Below, piece after piece: positions 9,006 to 19,700 of a stretch of 64,000 nucleotides of DNA (the stretch's first letter is position 1; the number at the start of each line of letters is the position of its first letter). The notes below the pieces were generated by a model. The model did no database searches. It had not been told where the DNA came from and was given only the letters and a program-made list of their open reading frames with translations. A program made the translations under genes and the position numbers. The stretch is from Atopobium deltae (GTDB lineage: Bacteria; Actinomycetota; Coriobacteriia; Coriobacteriales; Atopobiaceae): contig NZ_KQ959487.1 in the NCBI RefSeq assembly GCF_001552785.1, positions 1 through 64,000 on the forward strand. The letters are read 5' to 3'.

Positions 9006-12000
9006 TTACCCAATAACGACTTTGCCATACCCGTAGAGTAAGTCATTGAGTTCGGCTTGTAGTACTACGTTGTTTGCATCGACAAGCGTCGGTAGCTCGA
9101 TGCGCATCATGTCACCCGAAGCAAGTTCCATGCGCATCTCGACCCGATCCATCCCCTCGTAGTTCGCCAAGGTTGCATTGAGGCGCTCCATAAACGCGCG
9201 AGAAAAAACGTCGCTACTCAATACAAGTTCGATGACCTGCGGTTTGTTGGCATCGCCCTGCAGATCGAGTGCTTCGAACTCCTGTGCAATAAGTTGCATG
9301 CCACGGTCGCTGCGCTCAAGTTTGCCCTTAATGCGCACAAACGCCTCACCCGAGGTTTGTCCTGTCACGGGATCAACCCGCGGCGCGAGCGCAGCGCCTG
9401 ACTTTTTATAGAGCTTCGGGAAAACCACAACGCTGACTTCCCCGCCCATGTCCTCAACCGTGACTACGGCCATGGGGTCGCCCTTTTTCGTCGCTTTTCT
9501 CTGCACACTGGAGACCATGCCCGCAATCCAAATGGTGGCACCATCGGCAATTTGATACTGCGTCACCGTTGCGCCACTGATGGGATCAACCTCGTCAGTC
9601 GACTCTTCAAGTGCGTCCAAAGTGCAGGTACGGGCCTTTGCAAGCGCGTACTCGTACGGCGTCAAGGGATGGTCCGAAACGTAAATGCCCAGCACGTCCT
9701 TCTCGAGCGCAAGCTTCATCAGACGGTCCCACTCAATGCCCGTTGGCGCGGGCACTTCGCTCTTAAAGCCATCCATGTTGGAAAACATGTCAAACATGGA
9801 GATTTGCCCCGTCGCACGCTCCTTTTGGTGGCGCACGGCAGCGTCGACGATATTCTCGGGATTATTTTTATCGATAAATGACATGCACTGCATGCGTGTA
9901 TAGCCCGTCGAATCATAAGCACCTGCTTTGACCAGCGCTTCAATAACGCGGCGGTTAGCTTGACTCGCATCAACGCGGTCGACAAAGTCGTGGATATTCT
10001 TAAAGGGGCCGCCCTGCGCGCGCTCGGCAATGATGCAGTCAGCTGCACCCTCACCCACGCCACGGATGCCCGCAAAGCCAAAGCGAATACCACCCTCGAC
10101 AGCAGTAAACTCGCGACCCGACTCGTTGATGTCAGGCGGCAGTACCTGGATGCCCTCGCGGCGGCAGGCGTTAACATAGTGGACGATCTTATCGGTCTTA
10201 CCTACGTGAGAGCTCAACACACTGGCCATGTATTCTTTGGGGAAATAGGCTTTTATCCAGGCTGTTTGCATAACCAGAATAGCGTAGCCCGCCGAGTGCG
10301 ACTTGTTAAACGCGTAGGACGCAAACTCCAGAACGTCTTCCCAAATTTTTTGTGCGGTCTCTTTTTTGTAGCCATTCTCGATAGCACCGTTCATCCAGTG
10401 CTCGTAGGTGGTCTCTTCTTTACCGTTATCCCAGCGGAAACGCGTGGAAGTCAGCAGCTTGATCTTCTTTTTTGCCACTGGCTTACGAATGCGCGAGTCC
10501 GATTCGCCCGCCGAGAAGTTACTCATCTTAACGGAGATTTGCATAACCTGCTCTTGATACACAATCGTGCCATAGGTCTCATTGAGGATGTCGCCCAAGC
10601 GATCGTCGTAAAACACGATGGGTTCGCGGCCGTTCATACGGTTAATGTAGCTGGTAACCATGCCTGCACCGAGCGGACCTGGGCGGTACAAGGCGATAAG
10701 AGCGACGATTTGGCTATATTTTTTGGGCTGCATGTTTTTGATCGTCGCGGTCATGCCCGCCGACTCGACCTGAAATACGCCCGCCGTATGGCCCGAGCCG
10801 AGAAGTTCGTAAATCTTGGGATCCGAAAAATCAATCGCATCGACGTCGATTGCAACGCTTGTTGCCCCAGGTTTTAAGGCTTTTTTGACGCCAGCAGGCA
10901 TACGGTCGATATCCTGCGGGTTTGGATAGGCTGCCTCGATATTGCGCAATGCTTTGTTGATAACAGTCAGCGTGCGCAGACCCAAAAAGTCCATCTTCAA
11001 CAGGCCCATGTCGGCGACAGAGTGGCCTTCGTACTGGGTAATAGTGACGTTTCCCTTGGTATCGACCTTGGTGGGAACGTGATCGGTGACGGGTGTCGGC
11101 GTAATCAGGGTTGCGCAGGCATGCACGCCCTCACCACGTGTTAAGCCCTCGATCGAAAGCGCAGCGTCGATAATAGCGCGCGAGGTTTCGTCTTCTTTGT
11201 AGACCTTCTCGAAATCGGGCGAATACTGCTCGGGATGCTTGTCGTTGCGATGCAAGGCATACTCAAGCTGCAGTTTTGGATCTGCCGATAACATCTTCGA
11301 GAGGCGCTGACCCATAAACACAGGCTGTCCAAGAACGCGTGCAGCGTCGTTAATGGCTTGCTTTGCCTTAATGGTTGAGTAAGTAATGACCTTGCAGACG
11401 TGATCTTCTCCGTAGACTTTGCGAACGTGCGCCAATACGTCTTGGAGATGCTCATCCTCGAAGTCCATATCGATATCGGGCATCTCGGAGCGCTGTGGGG
11501 ACAGAAAACGCTCGAACATAAGGCCATTCTCGAGTGGATCGAAGGTGGTAATGTTCATAGCGTAGGCGACAATAGCGCCTGCTGCCGAACCACGACCAGG
11601 GCCCACACCGATGCCATTATCTTTTGCCCACTGCACATAGTCCTGTACAATCAAAAAGTAGTTAGCAAAGCCCTTATCGCAAATAATTTTGTACTCGTAC
11701 TCAAAGCGTTCCTGCACGTTAATGCCATTAATAACACGCGTGCGCCAATCGGCACCGTAACGCTTGGCCAGGCCTTTTTCGCACTCCTCACGGAAGCGCT
11801 CCTCGGCGCTTTCGCCCTCGCGCAGACCTGGGTACTGTGGCAAGTAAATATGGGACCAGTCGAGTTCGAAGTCGCATTTTTGCGCCACCTCGAGGGTATT
11901 CTCGATAGCTTCGGGGCACCAATCGAAGAGCTCGCGCATCTCAGCTTCGCTCTTAAAATAAAATTCCGAACCCTCGAGCTTCTTGCGGTTCGTATCATCG

Positions 12001-12899
12001 AGGTGGGCGCCACTACCGATGCAACTTAAGATGTCCTGTACCTGTGCATCGTCGCGGGTGAGGTAGTGCACGTCATTGGTTGCAACCACCTTAATGTCAC
12101 AGCGCGCGGCAAGTTTGACCAGCTGTTCTGACAGCGTGCGATCGCTAAAACCATTCCAGTCGGCGGGCTGCAGACCGTGGTCTTCAATCTCGATGTAAAA
12201 GTCGTCGCCAAAAAGCTCCTTAAATTGGAGTGCCCACTGCTGTGCCTCGTCAAAGTTACCATTGCGAATGTGCCACGGGATAATACCTTGCGCGCAAGCG
12301 CTCAGGCAGATAAGACCTTCGTGGTAGGTCTTCAACATCTCCCAGGTAATGCGCGGTTTGTAATACATCATGGTGTGGCCTGCGGCAATGGACATGCATT
12401 TGAGCAGGTTAGCATAGCCAGTCGCATTTTTTGCAAGCAGTATGAGATGGAAGCGCAGCTGTTTGGCACCACGCTCGATGCAATCGTCTTTGATGAAGTA
12501 ACCTTCGCAGCCAAAAATGGGCCTGATACGCACGGGTGGTTTATTTTGTTTTACCGCGTCAAGCGAGCCTGTTTGTTGCCATGACGCAAGATCGGCTTCC
12601 CACTGCGCATGGGCATGAGCATAGGCGGGCTCTGCGGGATTATCGGCAGGAGGCTCTTCGGGAAGTTCGTTATTTTTGAAGCAGTCAATGTTGTGCAGAT
12701 GCTGCTTAGCTGCAGGAGTCTGGCTATTGTATTTGCGGCACTCCAGGTCGAAGGTAGGAATACCAAACAGATAGCCACGGTCGGTTAGGGCAACAGCGGG
12801 CATCTGGTCGTCAACCGCAGTTTTTACCAGATCGGCAATACGCGTTGAAGCGTCCAGAATCGAAAAATCGGAATGGTTATGTAAATGCACAAACGCCAT
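9006..12899 (-). CDS. dnaE: DNA polymerase III alpha subunit
   Basis: 1297 residues from the ATG at 12899, which has a GAGGGGAG site at 8 nt; an in-frame start at 12980 would add 27 unlikely residues. The order is typical of DnaE: N-terminal PHP domain (HLHNHSDFSILDAS), polymerase palm with the catalytic aspartates PDIDMDFED and the loop GVGPGRGSAAGAIVAYAM, helix-hairpin-helix region (IRGVGEGAADCI), and a C-terminal OB fold (IWIAGMVSSVQRKATKKGDPMAVVTVED). It is the main replicative polymerase. An insertion of about 50 residues rich in Pro, Ala and Glu interrupts the PHP domain before IRPIFGCEGYF. The addA gene lies directly upstream. Confidence 0.97.
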   Translation of the reverse strand: MAFVHLHNHSDFSILDASTRIADLVKTAVDDQMPAVALTDRGYLFGIPTFDLECRKYNSQTPAAKQHLHNIDCFKNNELPEEPPADNPAEPAYAHAHAQWEADLASWQQTGSLDAVKQNKPPVRIRPIFGCEGYFIKDDCIERGAKQLRFHLILLAKNATGYANLLKCMSIAAGHTMMYYKPRITWEMLKTYHEGLICLSACAQGIIPWHIRNGNFDEAQQWALQFKELFGDDFYIEIEDHGLQPADWNGFSDRTLSEQLVKLAARCDIKVVATNDVHYLTRDDAQVQDILSCIGSGAHLDDTNRKKLEGSEFYFKSEAEMRELFDWCPEAIENTLEVAQKCDFELDWSHIYLPQYPGLREGESAEERFREECEKGLAKRYGADWRTRVINGINVQERFEYEYKIICDKGFANYFLIVQDYVQWAKDNGIGVGPGRGSAAGAIVAYAMNITTFDPLENGLMFERFLSPQRSEMPDIDMDFEDEHLQDVLAHVRKVYGEDHVCKVITYSTIKAKQAINDAARVLGQPVFMGQRLSKMLSADPKLQLEYALHRNDKHPEQYSPDFEKVYKEDETSRAIIDAALSIEGLTRGEGVHACATLITPTPVTDHVPTKVDTKGNVTITQYEGHSVADMGLLKMDFLGLRTLTVINKALRNIEAAYPNPQDIDRMPAGVKKALKPGATSVAIDVDAIDFSDPKIYELLGSGHTAGVFQVESAGMTATIKNMQPKKYSQIVALIALYRPGPLGAGMVTSYINRMNGREPIVFYDDRLGDILNETYGTIVYQEQVMQISVKMSNFSAGESDSRIRKPVAKKKIKLLTSTRFRWDNGKEETTYEHWMNGAIENGYKKETAQKIWEDVLEFASYAFNKSHSAGYAILVMQTAWIKAYFPKEYMASVLSSHVGKTDKIVHYVNACRREGIQVLPPDINESGREFTAVEGGIRFGFAGIRGVGEGAADCIIAERAQGGPFKNIHDFVDRVDASQANRRVIEALVKAGAYDSTGYTRMQCMSFIDKNNPENIVDAAVRHQKERATGQISMFDMFSNMDGFKSEVPAPTGIEWDRLMKLALEKDVLGIYVSDHPLTPYEYALAKARTCTLDALEESTDEVDPISGATVTQYQIADGATIWIAGMVSSVQRKATKKGDPMAVVTVEDMGGEVSVVVFPKLYKKSGAALAPRVDPVTGQTSGEAFVRIKGKLERSDRGMQLIAQEFEALDLQGDANKPQVIELVLSSDVFSRAFMERLNATLANYEGMDRVEMRMELASGDMMRIELPTLVDANNVVLQAELNDLLYGYGKVVIG

Positions 12900-13019
12900 T
12901 ACGTTAACTCCCCTCGTTGGCTTTTTGGACCGTGCCTTGCGGTGGTGGCGTACTCGGTGGCGTGCGTCCTGCAGCCACATACGCAGCTTGTTGTAATCGC
13001 GTACCTTGAGCCGTACTCT

Positions 13020-16000
13020 TTAAGAAAAAGTATACTGTACTACGATCGGTTGACCCTGACCGTCGTCGCGTTCGACACAAACAAACGCACACTCAACGGA
13101 TGTGAATCCTTGGCGCAACAAGACGTCAGCATAGAGCTTGGCCTGCAGTTCATGTGTGTCGTAGAGCTGCTGTGGCGTTTTTTGTGCATCACCCGTTTTA
13201 TAGTCGATGACCAGCGCTTCTTTTTTGTTGTGTTCGTTACGTGAGGTGCACAGCAGGTCGATGGCACCCTCGATGTAACGACCAAAATCACTGAGACGCT
13301 CGCAGAAAAATGGTGCTTCAGCAATGACTCGATCGTACGAAAGCGCACGACGGCGAATGTCCGAGTTTGTCCAACGCTGCAGCGCTTCCTTCAGGCGCAG
13401 CGTTTGGCGCTTGGTACAATCCCAACTGCGAGCCAGACGCTCAATGGTTGGGTCGTCCACGGGTTTGCCTGTCTGAATCATCATTTGTGCAAGCTCGTGG
13501 AAGGCTGAACCTAGATTGGTAGCACACGGGTTTTCGTCATCGAGATCGTCATCATGGGTGGGTGTCACTTCCTCGCAAAACAGCGCATCGTCAGGCTTTG
13601 TTTGCATGTAGCTGTACTCATAGGTTTCTGGAATCTTGCCAGCGGGTGTCTTTTTGCGTGCCGATGCTTTGTTATGCGAGCTCGATCGCGAGTCTTCAGA
13701 TGCGCCCTCACCTTGCGCGTCCAAGAGCGCATGCATGGATGAATAGCTGTAAATTCCCTGGTGAAGCCCATAAGGGAGTTGCGTGGGTTCGGGTGTACTT
13801 ACAGGCTCGTAATGTGTAAAGTCAAAAGCTGCGCTGCGAGTTTGCGCTTGGTCATCTTGCGTTGCAGTGACTGGCTCTGGCGCGCGCGGGGGCGCAGTCG
13901 TGTCCTCTTGCCCGTCATCCGAAAGTGAATCAACCGGCAACAATGGCTGCAAAGCCTCCTCGACACCACAGTTTGCAGGATCGTCGATAAGGACGTTTAC
14001 CAGTTTGTTATTCTTTTTTTCGCCCGCTAGCGCCACCGAACGAAGCACCACTGGTACCGAACCAAGCTCGAGTCTTATAGTGGGCATTCCTACCAGTTCC
14101 ATCGGTGTGGGGTCCACGATGCGTGCGACCTTCTGGGCAAACTCGGGCGAAATGCCATCCTTTTTAATTTTAAAGGCGACCTGCAAGATAAGGGCTTCCT
14201 GAGCACGGGTAAGCGCGACATACAGCAAGCGGATTTTTTCTTCCATTTCTTGTTGATAATCCCGTTGCTCTATAAACGCTCGATACTCAGCAAGGCTTTT
14301 GCAGTCCTCAAACGCTTCGGGCGCCTCAAAACTGCCGGACGGTCTTGTACTTGATGGACGGAGAGCAGCGTATAAGTTGCCGGCTTCGTACATCGTCTTG
14401 ATGCCTTGTTCTGCTGCTGTGTTGTGAGGATCAAGCACCGAATCGGCTACCGCGACCACAGGGAATTGCAGGCCTTTTGAAGCATGAATGGTCATGACCG
14501 ATACGGCATTGAGTTTTTGTCCAATGAGCATGGCGGGCGGTGTTTTTGCCTGCGAAAGCCAGGTTTCGAACGCGGGAGCAATTTGGCTGATGCCCAGTTT
14601 TTGCTCGTCGGCAATCTCGCGAATATAGCGCACACAGGCCAAAAGATTGGCAGCTACAACCTCATTTGCAGCGGTTGTATGCTCGAGGCGCGCGAGCCAT
14701 CCCGATTGATGAAATACCTGTTGTACCACACGATACACGGGTTCACGCACCATGTCTTGCCAGGCGCGGCGCAACACACGAAGCGCGTTTTGCAGGCGAG
14801 CCGACGGCATAAAGGAATCGTCGCCCGAGACGGCAGGGTTCTCGTTAAAGGCATCGTCCAGAAGGCCCATATGAATCGGATAGCGACACCACGCCTGCGT
14901 CTGCGGATCGCGCATGGTGCCGAGGAGCAACAAATCGTCAGCATCGAGCGCAAACAAATCGCTGGTCAAGACGTTAAACAGCCGTGTTGAATCGTGGGGG
15001 TTTGCGAGCACGCACAAAAGATCAGAGACGATACGAACCTCGAGCGCCTGTGCAAAACCCGAGCCTCCCGTGATCACGCTTTCGATGTGGCGTTTTTGCA
15101 AGGCATCAACAAAGAGCTGGCTATTCGTGAGCCGCCCCATGAGCAGGCAAATATCTGCAGGCGCGACGCCCTTCTTATGCACAAACCACGCAATGCGATC
15201 CGCAAGTTGCTCCGCGGCGGCGTGCTGCACCATGGAGTTGGTGACCGCATAATTATGTTTTACCAGTTCAACATATACGCGAGGCGATCCGTCCGCTTTA
15301 AAGGGATGCTCAGCGCGGATTTTTTCTTCGTCGCGGCTGGCGATAAGATCCATGAAGTTGTCGATCATACCGTCGGCACCGCAGACAGCCTTCACGAAGC
15401 GCAAGATGTCATCGTGACTGCGGAAATTATCGAACAAGACGGGCTTATGCTCGTCCGAAAGCTCCTGCTGACGGCGACGGAACACATCCACGTCAGCGCC
15501 TCTAAAACGATAGATCGATTGCTGCGCGTCGCCCACTGTCGTTAAGTGGCAAGCATCCTTACCTGCGAGCAACTTGATCATTTGTACCTGTTGCTCTGAG
15601 GTATCCTGAAACTCGTCGACCATCACAAGCTTGAACTTATCGGTATAACAGCGTGCAATTTCGGGATGCGTCTTGAGCGCATCGTAGGCCATCGTGAGCA
15701 AGTCATCGTTATCCAAGCAGCTCAAACGTGCCTTTTTGGCAGCATACACCTGCTGAATGCGCTGGGCAATCTCGACCAGCAAGGGGCTGAGTGAATGCTC
15801 TTGCGCCAAGGCGGCATCAAATGCAGCATCTTCGAGTGCGTGCTGCAACTCGCGGCACAAATCGCGGCAGGCCGCACCCGCCCACCTCGTGCCATTGGGA
15901 CGCACAAGCGTCGATAAGAGCTCCAACAGCGCCTCGGGTGTTTGCTCGTGTGGCGCATGTTGCAAAGGCCACCGCGTCAGCGCCTCGATGCTCGGGGTGA

Positions 16001-16763
16001 GTTCGTCGATAAGATCGACGGGTTTATCGGCAGTTCTACCTGCCTCGGCAAGCTGGACATACGCGTTTAACAGCTCCTGACACCAGCCACTCGGATCCTT
16101 GCCCGCACGGCCAGGAAACAACAACTTATCAAACCCAACGGGCGAATTTGTGATGGCAACCAGCAAATCGCGCGCCATACCCGCCACCGACTGACCTGAA
16201 TCATCTCGCACGGCCTGGCGAGAAGATCCCGCAACACCAGGCATCGCTCCAAACGATTGCTTGTCGCGCGCAGGATGGGCGGCAAACAGGGGGGCGAAAT
16301 ACTCTTTTTGCTGTTCGTCGGTCTCGATCGCTTTGAGGACTTCTTCGATGGCGGCGTCACGCAGCTGTACCTGCGGCAAATCGCCCAACATCGTAAAATC
16401 AGGATCAAGGCCCAGGGTCAACGCGTGGGTACGCAAAATACGAGCACACATGCCATGAATGGTCGAAATCCATGCACTGTCAACCGCATACGACGCCTGC
16501 ACAAGGCCGTAGTTTGCAAGGGTGGAACGAACGCGCTCCTTAATTTCGGCAGCGGCGGCATTCGTAAAGGTTATGATAAGCACCTGGTCAAGCGAGTCCA
16601 AAAATGGCTTGCCATCCTTGCCCGAGCCCTCCATCAAAGCCCAGGCCACCCGCTGGGTAAGCGTAAAGGTTTTGCCCGAACCCGCGCCAGCAGCGACAAA
16701 CAGGGTTTTATCCAAGGTGGTAATCGTCTGCTTTTGGCCTGGTTTAAATTTCGAGAAGTCCAT
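13020..16763 (-). CDS. addA: AddA-type helicase/nuclease
   Basis: 1247 residues, a UvrD-like superfamily 1A helicase fused to a RecB-type nuclease. Walker A is AAGAGSGKT (24-32 or so), Walker B is DEFQDTSEQQ, and a GDAQQSIYRFRGAD motif follows. The C-terminal PD-(D/E)XK nuclease shows GAIDLLC and IDYKTGDAQ. With AddB it resects double-strand breaks for RecA loading. The start is set at 16763, where the ATG overlaps the addB stop by one base (TAATG), not at the longer 16784 start. The region before the nuclease (about 14,000-13,550) is a long low-complexity linker rich in Pro, Ser and Glu. Confidence 0.93.
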   Translation of the reverse strand: MDFSKFKPGQKQTITTLDKTLFVAAGAGSGKTFTLTQRVAWALMEGSGKDGKPFLDSLDQVLIITFTNAAAAEIKERVRSTLANYGLVQASYAVDSAWISTIHGMCARILRTHALTLGLDPDFTMLGDLPQVQLRDAAIEEVLKAIETDEQQKEYFAPLFAAHPARDKQSFGAMPGVAGSSRQAVRDDSGQSVAGMARDLLVAITNSPVGFDKLLFPGRAGKDPSGWCQELLNAYVQLAEAGRTADKPVDLIDELTPSIEALTRWPLQHAPHEQTPEALLELLSTLVRPNGTRWAGAACRDLCRELQHALEDAAFDAALAQEHSLSPLLVEIAQRIQQVYAAKKARLSCLDNDDLLTMAYDALKTHPEIARCYTDKFKLVMVDEFQDTSEQQVQMIKLLAGKDACHLTTVGDAQQSIYRFRGADVDVFRRRQQELSDEHKPVLFDNFRSHDDILRFVKAVCGADGMIDNFMDLIASRDEEKIRAEHPFKADGSPRVYVELVKHNYAVTNSMVQHAAAEQLADRIAWFVHKKGVAPADICLLMGRLTNSQLFVDALQKRHIESVITGGSGFAQALEVRIVSDLLCVLANPHDSTRLFNVLTSDLFALDADDLLLLGTMRDPQTQAWCRYPIHMGLLDDAFNENPAVSGDDSFMPSARLQNALRVLRRAWQDMVREPVYRVVQQVFHQSGWLARLEHTTAANEVVAANLLACVRYIREIADEQKLGISQIAPAFETWLSQAKTPPAMLIGQKLNAVSVMTIHASKGLQFPVVAVADSVLDPHNTAAEQGIKTMYEAGNLYAALRPSSTRPSGSFEAPEAFEDCKSLAEYRAFIEQRDYQQEMEEKIRLLYVALTRAQEALILQVAFKIKKDGISPEFAQKVARIVDPTPMELVGMPTIRLELGSVPVVLRSVALAGEKKNNKLVNVLIDDPANCGVEEALQPLLPVDSLSDDGQEDTTAPPRAPEPVTATQDDQAQTRSAAFDFTHYEPVSTPEPTQLPYGLHQGIYSYSSMHALLDAQGEGASEDSRSSSHNKASARKKTPAGKIPETYEYSYMQTKPDDALFCEEVTPTHDDDLDDENPCATNLGSAFHELAQMMIQTGKPVDDPTIERLARSWDCTKRQTLRLKEALQRWTNSDIRRRALSYDRVIAEAPFFCERLSDFGRYIEGAIDLLCTSRNEHNKKEALVIDYKTGDAQKTPQQLYDTHELQAKLYADVLLRQGFTSVECAFVCVERDDGQGQPIVVQYTFS
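16215..16228 (+). repeat. Extended dispersed word CTGGCGAGAAGATC
   Basis: Exact copy of the 14-base form CTGGCGAGAAGATC, lying antisense within addA. Other exact copies are at 30674, 32711 and 33755. Confidence 0.6.
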
Positions 16764-19700
16764 TATGCGCGCCTTTCTCCACAAGCCAACGATTCACAAA
16801 ATGCGCAGGAGGTATCGCCTGAGGCATGCGTATGGATGTCTCCCGCTTTGAGTGCCTCAATGCGCTCGGCGATGAGCTGCTCGCAAGTATCCAAGTACGC
16901 ATAGAAGTCCTCAATGGTTTTACCTGCGGTAACGGCGCCAGGCGTACGCAGGGTGTGCGCACCCCATACACGATCGCACATCGAAGCGGGCACCGCGCCC
17001 GACAATTCGCATTCACGGCGAATGCCGAAGTAGACGGCTCCCGCCGCAACAAGATTTTGCTGTTCAAGATATTTACGCACCACTTGCGCATAAATCAGTG
17101 ACTGCACGTGACGGGGCAAAACATGTAAATCAACCTGTTTTCCGCGCTCCGCAAGTTTGTATTCGCTAAAGAGATGGCTCTTGAGTTTATAGTCGATGAT
17201 AAGTGCATGACCGGCCTCGTCCACATCTATGCGGTCAATGCTTCCCACAAAATTCACGCCCGCGTACTTCACAGGAATACCTGTCGACCCGCCAAAACGT
17301 AGCTCAAAAAAGCGCGGTTCAAAGCCCTCAAAGAGGTCCTTCTCGTACTCCAGAGCAGCAAAAACATCCTGCTTGAGCTGCTCAAGTTGCACGCGTTCGG
17401 AGGCCATGTGGGCGATAAGTGCCTGATCGCGGAAATTCTCGGCACGCTGCAATTGATGCGTATAATGCGCATCAAATTCGATCAGAGCCTGCTGCTGAAC
17501 ATACTCAAGATTTTCATCCGTGACGCGCGAGAGACGCAGGCGCGTTCGCGGATCGAGACCATCAAGCTCATGCTTGTCACCAAATGGATCAAGCCCTGCG
17601 GCTTCGCGCAGCAGTGCGCGGTGTACCACTTCAAGAACGCGGTGGGCAAAGCTGCCCTTCTCGAGATTCGAAAAACCAGCATCGATGCTTGACAATCCAA
17701 GACGGCGCTGCGTAAACCACTTGTAGGGGCACTCGAGGTACGTCTCGATTTGCGAGGCCGAAAGCGTGATGTCATCATCTGGTTTATGCCCTGGTCCACC
17801 TGCGCAAACAAGGGGCAAAAGTTCGTGGCTTACGGCTCCTACAGGTTTGAGCGTTTCGTGCGCGGCGGGCTTATCGGCCTGGCTTGTGGACGAAAGATTT
17901 TGCGTGACATCCTGCTCCCCGTGCGTGTAGGTCTTTTGGGGAAACTTTGGAACGGGCTGTGTTTGTTGTTCCTGCAAAAATTCATTCAGCAGTAACGCCG
18001 GGAAGCTTTCCTTTGCAGTCTCGTTATAGAGCACGCGCTGCAGACCAACCACCTGCCGCGTTGCCATAAGCGCTGCTACAAATTGGTGGCGCATGTGCTC
18101 AAGCGAAGTGCGGGGCTTGTAGATTCCCAGCTTTGTTTCGAGCGCGGCAAGTGCGCCATCATCGACGGGCACCGCCATCTGCTCGTTAGTCATATCCATG
18201 TAGATAAGACCGTCGATGCTGGCAGGTTCAAGCTGAGATGCTTGCTGCGCTGACATGATGTATACGACGGGTGTAGTCTTGTCGAGTCTGAAGGCTTTTT
18301 CGCGAGCGGCGACCTTCTCGACAGCGTTGGGTTTCTCGTTCTCAGTGGGCTTCTCGAGCTCGGCGACCTTCTCGACAGACGTGACGTGCACTCGCCCATT
18401 TGAGGCTTGTACCTGTAGCTGGATAGCAACGTTTTGCACCAGCGTATGCAAAATGCGCAGCGTCCTGATCAGTTTGTCGGAAACCTTTTGCCTTGAAAGC
18501 GCCCCTTCGATGGTGCGGGTAATCTGCACGAAGCGCTGCAACAAGCTCAGGCGTTTCTCGTACTCAAGAATATTTTCGTTGGTAGGCTTTTTGCGGGCGT
18601 AGGCCTTGGCAAACAAGTCAAACGCAAGCGACAGTTTTTGAGAACGCATGGCTCGAACGGCAGAAGCAACAGGCGTTGACGTCAGCGAGGCACGCGTGAG
18701 GTCGCGCAGCACTTTTTCGGGCGTTAAAATGCGATTCCCGCGCCATTTGCGATCCAGCCTCCAAGCTGCATCCACTTTGACGCCTGAGACGTCGCAGAGT
18801 AAAAAGTCGATAAGACCGCGCGGTGGCCACCACGCCATGGACCCGAGCTGAGGAGCTTCTCCCCATCGTGTTTCTTGCGGGGCAGGCCAAGTTTTTTCCA
18901 GTTGTATAAGGCGGATGACGTCTTCGCAAAACGTCATAAGGCTTACTAAAAGCGAATCGGAATCAAGCGAGGTGGTGACGTAGGCGCGCACCGCAAACTG
19001 CGAGCTTACGAGCTTGGGCATAAGCTCTTGCCACGCCTGGTAGCTATCAGATGTACACACCGCAAGCGCGTGCAATTTTTTATCTTCTACCTGCGCTTGT
19101 ATATACTTTTGCACCAGTTCCCACTGCGCCAGGGGCCCGGCGGCCTGAAGCAAATCGTAGCTCGTTTGCGGAAGAAGCGCTTGCCCCGATGGAGGAAGCT
19201 CGTACTGAACGAGCACAGGTGAGATACGTGCTTGCAAAGCCTCAAGAAGCACATCGTCGGTTCGCGATGTCTGAGAAAACCCAACAAAACAGATCGTCTG
19301 TTCCAACACAGATTCGGGAAGACGAGCTATGATCTGCTGCAAGACATCGCAGTATTCAATATACCCCTGCTCAGAGATGAGCTCTTTATAGCGTCGCAAA
19401 ATAGTAAGAGCTTCGTGCTCTCCAGCGCTGATGTCAGTTTTAGCACATGTAAGCTCGGCAAGCTGCTCGGAGCACACGACATCAAGGCCGTCTTTGGCAA
19501 GTTGTGCAAGAAGTTGCAGGGTTCCATCATTGGCGCGCAGCACCGATGCCTGCGGCGATGTTGGTTGCGCTTTCGGCGCGTCTTCTTTAAACGCTGCAGG
19601 ATAGCAGAGCTCAAAGGCCTGATACAAAAAGGTCATGCGGGAAACCACGTCGATGATCTTTTGGCCTGTGCCGTACAGACGCCACAAATCACCAACCCAT

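Noticed and set aside
9960-10877. A 305-codon plus-strand frame opposite dnaE
   Set aside because: Shadow of dnaE; composition follows the reverse of dnaE codons.
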